Assembly (NCBI GenBank): GCA_002385545.1
Contig: DGDR01000022.1
Span: 458-7,728 of the forward strand
DNA length: 7,271 bases
Origin: Clostridium sp. UBA3947
GTDB taxonomy: Bacteria > Bacillota > Clostridia > Clostridiales > Clostridiaceae
Reading direction: 5' to 3'
Shown here: in pieces, positions 1 to 5,556 of the stretch
Layout: every line of letters starts with the position of its first letter
Numbering within the stretch: position 1 is the first letter of the stretch
Notes under the pieces: model-generated
Databases searched by the model: none
What the model saw: the letters and a program-made list of their open reading frames with translations, nothing else
Told to the model about the DNA's origin: nothing
Position numbers and translations under genes: made by a program

Positions 1-29
1 TTACTTGCCGAATTCAAGTTAATTTTAAT

Positions 30-99
30 TTTAACCTCCACCTGAATATAAAACATTCATTTGGATATAATCCATAATAAATTTAGGTAGGAGGTTAAA
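30..99. repeat. 10-bp perfect inverted repeat whose right arm contains the SSB gene ribosome binding site
   Basis: The left arm TTTAACCTCC (30-39) is the exact reverse complement of GGAGGTTAAA (90-99), with about 50 bases between them. The right arm holds the GGAGG Shine-Dalgarno (90-94) of the gene starting at 103. In a transcript that begins upstream of 30, the arms could pair and hide the ribosome binding site. A transcript starting from the TATAAT at 66-71 would lack the left arm. The repeat is seen directly; any regulatory role is inference. The left arm does not look like the ribosome binding site of a divergent gene, because no start codon lies at a suitable distance on the minus strand. 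Confidence 0.5.
42..71 (+). promoter_or_regulatory. Possible vegetative promoter for the SSB gene
   Basis: A perfect TATAAT lies at 66-71, with transcription expected near 78 and a leader of about 25 bases before the ATG at 103. The -35 is poor: CTGAAT (42-47, 18-base spacing) keeps only the TGA core of TTGACA. The -10 also sits inside a small palindrome, TGGAT-ATA-ATCCA (62-74). In so AT-rich a sequence a TATAAT can occur by chance, so this is a weak call. Confidence 0.3.
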
Positions 100-102
100 T
101 TT

Positions 103-441
103 ATGAATAAAGTAGTATTAATAGGTAGACTTACTGCAGATGCAAAATACTATCCTATGGAGGAGCAAGAAAGGGGCTGCATACGGTTTAGACTCGCAGT
201 AAAAAAAGATTACTTCAACCAAAAGGATGGTGAGGATGCCTATTTCATTTCTGTAGCCTACTGGCTTCGCAATGGAGAACGATTATGTCAGTATTTAAAT
301 AAAGGGAAAATGGTTTGTGTTTCTGGCAAAATAATTACAAAGAGCTTTGAGGGGAAGGACGGAACAAGAAAATATATAACAGAAATTGAAGCGGAGGATT
401 TGCAATTACTTGCTAGTAGTAGAAAACAGGCTATAGGCTAA
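103..441 (+). CDS. ssb: Short single-stranded DNA-binding protein (SsbB-like, no acidic tail)
   Basis: This is a 112-residue OB-fold single-stranded DNA-binding protein. The family signature is visible in the N-terminal MNKVVLIGRLTADAKY, in the central strands around FRLAVKK (29-35) and DAYFISVAYW (45-54), in YLNKGKMVCVSG (64-75) and in the closing strand ITEIEAEDLQLL (92-103). It stops about nine residues after the OB fold and lacks the linker and acidic DDDIPF-like tip that replicative SSBs use to recruit partners. In length it resembles the short Bacillus subtilis paralogue SsbB (about 113 aa), which is linked to DNA uptake, so it is probably a second SSB rather than the essential one. The start is supported by GGAGG (90-94), 8 bases upstream. 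The next gene is flagellin; a functional link is not evident. Assignment to the SSB family is firm, the exact role is not. Confidence 0.87.
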   Translation: MNKVVLIGRLTADAKYYPMEEQERGCIRFRLAVKKDYFNQKDGEDAYFISVAYWLRNGERLCQYLNKGKMVCVSGKIITKSFEGKDGTRKYITEIEAEDLQLLASSRKQAIG

Positions 442-495
442 AAATACTGAAAGCAATAAACTCAGGAAAATTTATAAAAAATTTTAGATTATATA

Positions 496-522
496 TTAAG
501 TATTTTTTGTTTTAGACGATAA
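496..522 (+). promoter_or_regulatory. Sigma-28 (SigD/FliA-type) promoter of the flagellin gene
   Basis: The element reads TTAAGTAT (496-503), an 11-base spacer, then GACGATAA (515-522). The known consensus for flagellar sigma-28 is TAAAGTTT-N11-GCCGATAA, so the match is 6/8 and 7/8 with exactly the right spacing. Transcription would begin near 529, giving an untranslated leader of only about 25 bases before the ATG at 554. Its place directly ahead of flagellin, the classic sigma-28 target, strengthens the call. Confidence 0.78.
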
Positions 523-553
523 TAAAGTAAATTTATTTTTTGGAGTTGATAAA

Positions 554-1414
554 ATGCGATTGAATCAGAATTTAGCATCTTTAAATATATATAGAAACCA
601 AGTAAGCAATTATAGAAAGCAAAGCTCTGCTATACATAATATTTCCAGTGGTTATAAGGTAAATAGTGCTAAGGATAATCCTAATGACCTAGCTAAAAGT
701 GAAAATATGAGAATGCAAATTAGAGGATTGCAGATGGCATCTAGAAATTCTCAGGATGGTGTAAGTATGCTCAATACTGTTGATGGAGCCATAGATTCTG
801 TTTCATCAATGCTTCAAAGAATAAGGGAGCTTACTATTCAAGCAGGGGGAGCCACTGGTGAAGATGATAGATTGGCAATCCAAGAAGAAATTAAACAATT
901 GACAAAAGGTATAGATAATGCTGTAAATAATTGTGACTTTAATGGAGTTAAACTTATTAAGAACGATGAGGTTATAGATAATACTTCACCTACTTATATA
1001 AAGATGGCTAGTGGGGCTAATTTTGGTGAAACTATATCTATACCAAAGTACAATTTTTCTTCCGATATGCTTGGTGGAACTGGAACTGGTGAAAAGATTA
1101 AAGATATAGATGTAACTACTGAGGAAGGAAGAAATAAGGCTTTATCATCTATAGATAGTGCTATAGAAACAGTAAATTCTGCTAGAAGTAAATATGGTGC
1201 ATTGCAGAACAAATTTGAAAGTTTATACAATAACATAGGCAGTATAGAGGTATCAATACAAGGAGCAGAAAGCAGTTTGCGAGATGCAGATATAGCTTAT
1301 GAGATGGTGGAATTAGCAAGAGCTAATATTCTAATAGAAGCAGGTAATGCTATGATGGTTCAATCTAATAATTTCCCTAAAGAAGTATTAAGAATACTTG
1401 AAAATATGAGATAG
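554..1414 (+). CDS. fliC: Flagellin (filament subunit), compact and divergent
   Basis: This is a 286-residue flagellin, the exported subunit that polymerises into the filament. The N-terminal D0/D1 region shows MRLNQNLASLN (1-11), SSG (31-33), MRMQIRGL (52-59), RNSQDG (64-69) and QRIREL (88-93). The C-terminal D0 helix starts with SLRDADIAYEM (241-251) and ends in FPKEVLRILENMR. The centre (about 140-190) is short, so the outer D2/D3 domains are missing, as in many Firmicutes. Oddities: the usual DDAAGLAISE stretch is DNPNDLAKSE (41-50), and the usual AQANQ near the C-terminus is VQSNN. The residues matching the TLR5-recognised patch (QRVREL in Salmonella) are largely kept. GGAG (542-545) lies 8 bases before the ATG. 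A sigma-28 promoter precedes it and a terminator follows, so it is a single-gene late unit. It could be a minor filament paralogue rather than the main flagellin; hook-associated FlgL is less likely given the flagellin-like ends. Confidence 0.92.
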   Translation: MRLNQNLASLNIYRNQVSNYRKQSSAIHNISSGYKVNSAKDNPNDLAKSENMRMQIRGLQMASRNSQDGVSMLNTVDGAIDSVSSMLQRIRELTIQAGGATGEDDRLAIQEEIKQLTKGIDNAVNNCDFNGVKLIKNDEVIDNTSPTYIKMASGANFGETISIPKYNFSSDMLGGTGTGEKIKDIDVTTEEGRNKALSSIDSAIETVNSARSKYGALQNKFESLYNNIGSIEVSIQGAESSLRDADIAYEMVELARANILIEAGNAMMVQSNNFPKEVLRILENMR

Positions 1415-1423
1415 TATAAAAGC

Positions 1424-1475
1424 AACTCATAAATAGATCTAATTATAGATTTATTTATGAGTTATTTTTATTTAT
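1424..1475 (+). terminator. Strong intrinsic terminator after flagellin
   Basis: An 18-bp stem (1424-1441 with 1446-1463) closes a 4-base ATTA loop. All pairs are Watson-Crick except one G-U (1436 with 1451). It is followed directly by a T-rich run, ATTTTTATTTA (1464-1474). The stem starts 10 bases past the flagellin stop. It should end the flagellin transcript and separate it from the flgB operon. Confidence 0.88.
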
Positions 1476-1504
1476 ATAAAATCAAGATTTCTTATTTATA
1501 TAAA
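1468..1504. repeat. 13-bp direct repeat, AT-only
   Basis: TTATTTATATAAA occurs at 1468-1480 and again at 1492-1504, a 24-base period. It lies between the flagellin terminator and the flgB leader. Because it is made only of A and T in an AT-rich gap, it may be chance or slippage. No function can be assigned. Confidence 0.3.
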
Positions 1505-1654
1505 CTTAAGGTCTAAAGTAAACATTTAATTTCTTTTTAAAAGAATTGCTAAGGGGCTAGAAAAAAAAATGGGAATATCTTATAATTATATTCATAAGAA
1601 ATTAACGCTGGAAATAATATAAAGAAAGTTCGAAATTTAGTGAGTAACTGGATA

Positions 1655-1673
1655 ATTATAAAATTTTTATAAT
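1655..1673. repeat. Perfect 19-bp AT palindrome upstream of flgB
   Basis: ATTATAAAA (1655-1663), a single T (1664), then TTTTATAAT (1665-1673) form a perfect inverted repeat. The centre is too tight for a full-length RNA hairpin, so if it means anything a dimeric protein-binding site on DNA is more plausible. It lies about 60 bases upstream of the TATAAT at 1732. AT-only composition makes a chance origin possible. Confidence 0.35.
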
Positions 1674-1703
1674 ACAAAAATATATCAGATTTCGCTAAAA
1701 ATA

Positions 1704-1737
1704 TGTACAAATTTTATTATTTAATGTAGTATATAAT
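1704..1737 (+). promoter_or_regulatory. Possible promoter of the flgB operon
   Basis: TATAAT at 1732-1737 would start transcription near 1744 and leave a workable leader of about 50 bases. No good -35 lies at normal spacing; TGTACA (1704-1709) is 4/6 but 22 bases away, or 17 bases from a weaker -10, TAGTAT (1727-1732). A second TATAAT (1769-1774) would start the RNA inside the ribosome binding site and is unlikely to be used. This is a tentative placement. Confidence 0.25.
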
Positions 1738-1793
1738 TAAATTGATTTTTTATCTGAAAAATATATTATATAATTAAGGGAGAGTACAAAGTT

Positions 1794-2195
1794 ATGAGTA
1801 ATATATCATACGATAACAAGGTTTATAATCTTATTAAACAAGGTTTGAATGCCACCTCCTTGAGAAGTAAAGTGATTGCTAACAATATTGCTAATGTTAA
1901 TACAAAAGGATACAAGAGATATTATGTTACCTTTGAAGAAACTTTAAAGAATACTATGAACTCTGTGCAGTTGGATAAAAGTGATGAGTTGCATTTAGAT
2001 GGTGTTAATGCAGCTGGAAAGATTAGTATTAAGCAAGATACATCTACCAGCATGAGGGAAGATGGAAATAATGTTGACATTGAGAACGAAATGAGTAATC
2101 AGGCAGCCAATACCTTGTTGTATAATGCATTGATAACTCAAGCTAATTCAAAATTATCTTTAACCCGTTATGTTATAACTGGTGGAGGGAGGTAG
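1794..2195 (+). CDS. flgB: Flagellar basal-body proximal rod protein FlgB
   Basis: FlgB is a proximal-rod subunit, exported through the flagellar type III apparatus and placed just above the MS ring with FlgC and FlgF. The 133-residue length is normal for the family. The rod-protein N-terminal signature is clear: ANNIANVNTKGYKR at 29-42. The C-terminal part carries the typical MREDGNNVDIENEM stretch followed by the LLYNALITQ helix that packs in the rod. The ATG at 1794 is preceded by AAGGGAG (1776-1782), 11 bases away and rather far. The last codons (Gly-Gly-Gly-Arg) also form the ribosome binding site of flgC. It is the first gene of the flgB-flgC-fliE-fliF-fliG-fliH-fliI run and follows a 320-base non-coding gap, so it is probably promoter-proximal. 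Confidence 0.96.
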   Translation: MSNISYDNKVYNLIKQGLNATSLRSKVIANNIANVNTKGYKRYYVTFEETLKNTMNSVQLDKSDELHLDGVNAAGKISIKQDTSTSMREDGNNVDIENEMSNQAANTLLYNALITQANSKLSLTRYVITGGGR

Positions 2196-2202
2196 TAAGT
2201 AA

Positions 2203-2631
2203 ATGAAAGCTTTTAGTGCATTAAGAATCAGTGCTAGTGGTTTATCTGCTGAAAGACTCAGAATGGATACTATAGCTTCAAACATTGCGAATGTATCAAC
2301 TACACGAGGTGAGGATGGTAAGCCTTATGTTCGTAAAATTGCTGTTTTTCAGGAGAATCTTAATAAGGCCATGGCCTCGAAAAAGGATAGCGGAAGTCAG
2401 TTTTTAGGGGTTAAGGCAGTAGGAATAGTTGAGGATCAGTCAGAGTTAAGAAGGGTGTATGATCCATCTCATCCAGATGCTGATGAGGAAGGATATGTTT
2501 TGATGCCAAATGTTAATATATTAAACGAAATGGCAGACATGATTGCAGCTACAAGAGCTTATGAAGCAAATGTTACTGTTATGAATAATACTAAAGCTAT
2601 GTTTTCTAAGGCTTTAGAAATTGGGAAATAG
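2203..2631 (+). CDS. flgC: Flagellar basal-body proximal rod protein FlgC
   Basis: FlgC is the second proximal-rod subunit. At 142 residues it has the family length. The N-terminal rod signature is SNIANVSTTR at 26-35. The C-terminal block YVLMPNVN (98-105), EMADMI and TRAYEANV (117-124) is diagnostic for FlgC. Its start lies 7 bases after the flgB stop. Its ribosome binding site GGAGG (2188-2192) is wholly inside the last codons of flgB, so ribosomes finishing flgB are well placed to start flgC. No signal peptide is seen, as expected for a type III export substrate. Nothing is unusual about the protein. Confidence 0.96.
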   Translation: MKAFSALRISASGLSAERLRMDTIASNIANVSTTRGEDGKPYVRKIAVFQENLNKAMASKKDSGSQFLGVKAVGIVEDQSELRRVYDPSHPDADEEGYVLMPNVNILNEMADMIAATRAYEANVTVMNNTKAMFSKALEIGK

Positions 2632-2641
2632 GGGGATATAA

Positions 2642-2953
2642 ATGAGAGTAAATGACTATTTACAAAGTAGGTTATCACTACTTTCTGTAAATGATAACAA
2701 TAATAAGAATGTTGAGGAGTCAAATTCTAATTCCTTAAGTTTTTTTGATACTCTTAAGGAAAAATTAGATGAGGTTAATGAAAAGCAGATAGCTGCAGAT
2801 GTGGCTACAGAAGCTTTTATTAGTGGTGATGATATTGATATTCATGAACTAATGCTAATAACAGAGGAAGCAAAAATGTCGTTACAATTGGCTGTACAAG
2901 TTAGAAATAAGCTAGTGGAGGCATATCAAGAAATAAATAGAATGCAGTTGTAG
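2642..2953 (+). CDS. fliE: Flagellar hook-basal body protein FliE
   Basis: FliE is a small exported protein that links the FliF MS ring to the proximal rod. The 103-residue length is typical. The N-terminal third is variable and Asn/Ser-rich (about 17-32). The conserved part begins around FFDTLKEKL, and the C-terminal helix from ITEEAKMSLQLAVQVRNKL (73-91) to EINRMQL is the family hallmark. The ATG comes 10 bases after the flgC stop; a G-rich ribosome binding site, GGGGGA (2631-2636), begins on the last base of that stop codon, 5 bases ahead of the start. Its position between flgC and fliF is the usual one and matches its bridging role. Confidence 0.95.
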   Translation: MRVNDYLQSRLSLLSVNDNNNKNVEESNSNSLSFFDTLKEKLDEVNEKQIAADVATEAFISGDDIDIHELMLITEEAKMSLQLAVQVRNKLVEAYQEINRMQL

Positions 2954-2954
2954 T

Positions 2955-2960
2955 GAGGAG
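2955..2960 (+). promoter_or_regulatory. Ribosome binding site that decides the fliF start
   Basis: GAGGAG (2955-2960) follows the fliE stop. An in-frame GTG at 2960 overlaps its last base and cannot be served by it. The ATG at 2972, 11 bases downstream, is therefore the better fliF start, although the spacing is slightly long. Confidence 0.7.
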
Positions 2961-2971
2961 TGCAAAGATTA

Positions 2972-4534
2972 ATGGGTAAGCTATCAGAAGTATTTGCGAA
3001 AATAAAAGAAAAAGTAAAGTCAATGAGTGTGGGCCAAAAGATAGCTTTTGTTATAGTGTTTTCTATTATACTTGGTTTTATCATTTTTTATTCAAGTTAC
3101 TCTAAGTCCAATAAATGGGGTGTTCTCTTTTCTAACATGTCCACTGAAGATGGAAATGTAATTAAGCAGGCTCTTGAAGATAAAAATACAGAGATGAAAA
3201 TAGAGGGGAACACAATATATGTGCCAAAAGACCAGGTCGATTCTCTGCGTCTAGAATTGGCTGGTAAACTTACTGGAGGAAGTACTGGTTATGAGCTAAT
3301 AGATAAGAGTTCTAGCTTTGGAATGACAGACGAACAGTTTGAACTGCAAAAGCTTAGAGCTACTCAAGGAGAATTGGAGAGAACAATAAAAAGTTTTTCT
3401 CAAATAAAAAATGCTAGAGTGCATATTACTCCTGGCACAGATTCGGTTTTTGCTAAGGAATCAACACCGGCTAAAGCAGCGGTATATTTGGAATTAAATG
3501 CGGGCAAAAAACTAACTGAAGAAAATGTTAAATCTATTATGGCTTTAGTATCAGGCAGCGTAGGTAATTTGCCAATGGAAAATATTGAAGTTATAGATGA
3601 TGAGTTAAATCTTCTATCCAAGGGATTAAGTGAAGATGATTCTTCCAATTTGACGGGAACTATAGATAAGCATACAGAGACAAAAAAGGCCTTTGATAAG
3701 GATTTAGAAGAAGCGGCTATGGACATGCTTTCTCTTATTTTTGGAAAGAACAACGTAAATGTTAGAGTTAACAGTAAATTAGATTTTGATGCTAAGGAAA
3801 AGACTGTTATTTCCTACGATCCTAATAAGGTAGAGGCAAGTTCTCAAATAATTAGAGAGAATAATTCTAGTGGAGGAAGTATGCCATCACAAAGCCCTGT
3901 GGATGCCAATATGAATAATACTACAACAGATGGTAAAACTGACGGTACTACTTCTTCAAGTGAAAATATAACTACTAATTATAAGGTTGGAGAAACTACT
4001 GAAACTACAATTAGCGCACCGGGTAAGGTTGAAAGTATAACAGCTGCAGTTGTAGTTAATGGAGATTTAGATGAAGCTACTAAAGAAGAAGTTAGGAAGA
4101 TAATGGCTGGTGTTATCGGTTACAATGAGGAAAGAGGAGATTCTATTGAAATTGTATCTATGCCATTTGATACTTCAGAAAAAGAAAAATATGCTGAACA
4201 ATTAAAAGAATTAGAAGAGCAAGAAGCTAAGGCTAATAGAGAAAAGATGATTAGAAGAATAATAATTGCTTCATTAATAGCAGTAGGTTTAGGATTCTTA
4301 GTATTCCTAATAATTAGAATGTTACGTAAAGATAAGCCTCAAGAAGAACCGATGTTAGATGTACTTGTTGGCGATGAAACTTCTGAGAAGGAAATTGAAG
4401 AGACACAGCCAATCGAGCTGGAAGTTAAAAATAGACAATATCAAATTGAACAAGAAATCAAAAAATATGCAACAGAAAAGCCGGATCAAGTGGCGGAAAT
4501 TGTTAAGTCATGGTTGGCAGAAGATGAGAGGTGA
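2972..4534 (+). CDS. fliF: Flagellar MS-ring protein FliF
   Basis: FliF forms the membrane-embedded MS ring on which rotor, rod and export gate are built. From the ATG at 2972 it has 520 residues, normal for the family. Order of parts: short cytoplasmic N-terminus; membrane helix 1 (about 24-40); extracytoplasmic ring-building region with GYELIDKSSSFGMTDEQ from 106 and VHITPG; the family C-terminal domain broken by a Ser/Thr/Asn/Gly-rich low-complexity stretch; membrane helix 2 (about 428-451); and a charged cytoplasmic tail. The last 31 residues (490-520), with PDQVAEIVKSWLAEDER, match the conserved FliG-binding tail. The frame extends four codons upstream to a GTG at 2960, but that codon overlaps the ribosome binding site. 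The stop codon (4532-4534) lies inside the fliG ribosome binding site. Confidence 0.96.
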   Translation: MGKLSEVFAKIKEKVKSMSVGQKIAFVIVFSIILGFIIFYSSYSKSNKWGVLFSNMSTEDGNVIKQALEDKNTEMKIEGNTIYVPKDQVDSLRLELAGKLTGGSTGYELIDKSSSFGMTDEQFELQKLRATQGELERTIKSFSQIKNARVHITPGTDSVFAKESTPAKAAVYLELNAGKKLTEENVKSIMALVSGSVGNLPMENIEVIDDELNLLSKGLSEDDSSNLTGTIDKHTETKKAFDKDLEEAAMDMLSLIFGKNNVNVRVNSKLDFDAKEKTVISYDPNKVEASSQIIRENNSSGGSMPSQSPVDANMNNTTTDGKTDGTTSSSENITTNYKVGETTETTISAPGKVESITAAVVVNGDLDEATKEEVRKIMAGVIGYNEERGDSIEIVSMPFDTSEKEKYAEQLKELEEQEAKANREKMIRRIIIASLIAVGLGFLVFLIIRMLRKDKPQEEPMLDVLVGDETSEKEIEETQPIELEVKNRQYQIEQEIKKYATEKPDQVAEIVKSWLAEDER

Positions 4535-4535
4535 T
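4528..4535 (+). promoter_or_regulatory. Ribosome binding site of fliG, overlapping the fliF stop
   Basis: GAGGTGAT (4528-4535) is an excellent match to the 16S anti-Shine-Dalgarno complement and contains the fliF TGA stop (4532-4534). It is ideally placed for the ATG at 4540. The in-frame GTG at 4531 is part of the site itself and is not a credible start. Confidence 0.8.
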
Positions 4536-4539
4536 AAAT

Positions 4540-5556
4540 ATGGCTAGGGATAATAACAAACTTACTGGAGTGCAGAAAGCAGCTATATTATTCATTACTT
4601 TAGGACCTGAGGCTTCCGCCGGAATAATTAAGAGATTTCCTGAAAGTGATATTCAAAGAATCACTTATGAGATAGCTAATATAACTGGAGTAAGAGCTGA
4701 ACAGCGCCAGGAAATATTAAATGAATTTATAGAAATGAACAGGGCTAAGGAGTATATTGTAGAAGGTGGCCTTGAATATGCTAAAAGTTTATTATCGAAA
4801 GCATTAGGTCAGCAGAGGGCAAAGGAAATATTAGATAAGGTTACCGAGGCTACACAACAGTACAGGCCATTTGCTATAGCTAGAAAAGCAGATGCTCATC
4901 AATTGATGAATGTTATTTCCAACGAACATCCTCAAACCATTGCTCTTATTTTATGTTATCTTCAAGCGGATAAAGCTGGACAAATTTTATCTGCTTTACC
5001 AGAAGATATTCAATCAGAGGTTGCTTATAGAATAGCCTCTATGAATAACACTTCACCATTAGTTATAAAGGAAATAGAGAAAGTTTTGGATAGCAAACTA
5101 TCTTCAGTAGTAAAATCTGATATGACTGTATTAGGCGGAGTAAGTACTTTAGTTGATATTTTAAATCAGGTTGACAGAACTACTGAAAAGAATATTACAG
5201 AGTCTTTAGAAAGAGAAGATCCAGAGTTGGCAGAGAAGATCAAAGAATCTATGTTTGTATTCGAGGATATTGTTACTCTTGATGATGTATCTATCCAAAG
5301 AGTTCTTCGCGAAATGGATGCCAAGGAATTGGCTTTGGCTCTCAAGGGATGCTCCGAAGAAGTTGCCAATGCTATATTTAGAAATCAGTCTAAGAGAGCT
5401 GCAGCTGCTTTAAAGGAAGATATGGAATTCTTAGGACCAGTAAGACTTATGGATGTAGAAAAGGCTCAACAGAAGATTGTTGGTATCATAAGAAGGTTGG
5501 ATGAAGCAGGTGAAATTGTTATAGCAAGAGGTGGAGAAGATGCAATCATTGTATAG
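4540..5556 (+). CDS. fliG: Flagellar motor switch protein FliG
   Basis: FliG is the rotor protein that binds the FliF tail, connects to FliM and FliN, and receives torque from the MotA stator. From the ATG at 4540 it has 338 residues, about the length of Bacillus subtilis FliG. Visible landmarks: N-terminal FliF-binding domain (about 1-100); the EHPQ motif at 129-132 in the middle FliM-binding domain; the MFVF hinge motif at 238-241; and the C-terminal torque domain. By comparison with the E. coli torque residues K264, R281, D288, D289 and R297, this protein has K269 (ALKG), R286 (SKRAA), E293, D294 and R302 (GPVRL). The charge pattern is therefore kept, with one Asp-to-Glu change. Its end overlaps fliH by 17 bases, which suggests translational coupling. 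Confidence 0.97.
   Translation: MARDNNKLTGVQKAAILFITLGPEASAGIIKRFPESDIQRITYEIANITGVRAEQRQEILNEFIEMNRAKEYIVEGGLEYAKSLLSKALGQQRAKEILDKVTEATQQYRPFAIARKADAHQLMNVISNEHPQTIALILCYLQADKAGQILSALPEDIQSEVAYRIASMNNTSPLVIKEIEKVLDSKLSSVVKSDMTVLGGVSTLVDILNQVDRTTEKNITESLEREDPELAEKIKESMFVFEDIVTLDDVSIQRVLREMDAKELALALKGCSEEVANAIFRNQSKRAAAALKEDMEFLGPVRLMDVEKAQQKIVGIIRRLDEAGEIVIARGGEDAIIV
5527..5534 (+). promoter_or_regulatory. Ribosome binding site of fliH inside the end of fliG
   Basis: AGAGGTGG (5527-5534) contains the same GAGGTG hexamer as the fliG site, 6 bases before the ATG at 5540. The upstream in-frame GTG (5531) falls inside this site, so it is unlikely to be the start. The site is read as Arg-Gly-Gly codons in the last part of fliG. 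Confidence 0.75.

Larger units (their letters stand above)
1476..1793. other. AT-rich intergenic region and leader of the flgB operon
   Basis: About 320 bases separate the flagellin terminator from flgB without a convincing gene. It contains one copy of a 13-bp AT direct repeat, a perfect 19-bp palindrome (1655-1673), a possible longer stem (1631-1638 with 1687-1694), TATAAT hexamers at 1732-1737 and 1769-1774, and the flgB ribosome binding site AAGGGAG (1776-1782). A 17-codon reading frame (1569-1622) is too short to call. I see no sigma-28 element and no recognisable c-di-GMP-I riboswitch signature, although such switches control the flgB operon in some clostridia. The operon promoter is most likely in here. 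Confidence 0.6.

Noticed and set aside
1..45. Possible tail of an upstream plus-strand gene, or a divergent minus-strand gene using the reverse complement of CCTCC as its ribosome binding site
   Set aside because: The plus frame open to the TGA at 43-45 is only 14 codons with no recognisable content, and on the minus strand the nearest start-like codon is too far from the GGAGG.
467..485. AT-only hairpin after the SSB gene (AAAATTT / AAATTTT)
   Set aside because: The 7-bp stem has no G-C pair and no T run follows, so it is too weak to call a terminator; read-through toward flagellin remains possible.
537..556. CsrA binding site at the flagellin ribosome binding site
   Set aside because: The bases before GGA are T-rich and do not fit ANGGA well, and no second site exists in the short leader.
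994..1236. Minus-strand open frame of 80 codons within flagellin
   Set aside because: It is antisense to a well-supported flagellin and shows no recognisable protein features; it is a shadow of the coding strand.
1514..1540. TAAAGTAA resembling a sigma-28 -35 upstream of flgB
   Set aside because: The sequence 11 bases downstream (CTTTTTAA) bears no resemblance to GCCGATAA.
3400..3753. Minus-strand open frame of 117 codons within fliF
   Set aside because: It lies antisense to the conserved FliF ring region and reads as a reverse-complement shadow.
4359..4547. Lys-rich 62-codon plus-strand frame at the end of fliF
   Set aside because: It is out of frame with the conserved FliF FliG-binding tail, and its basic composition comes from A-rich codons read in another frame.
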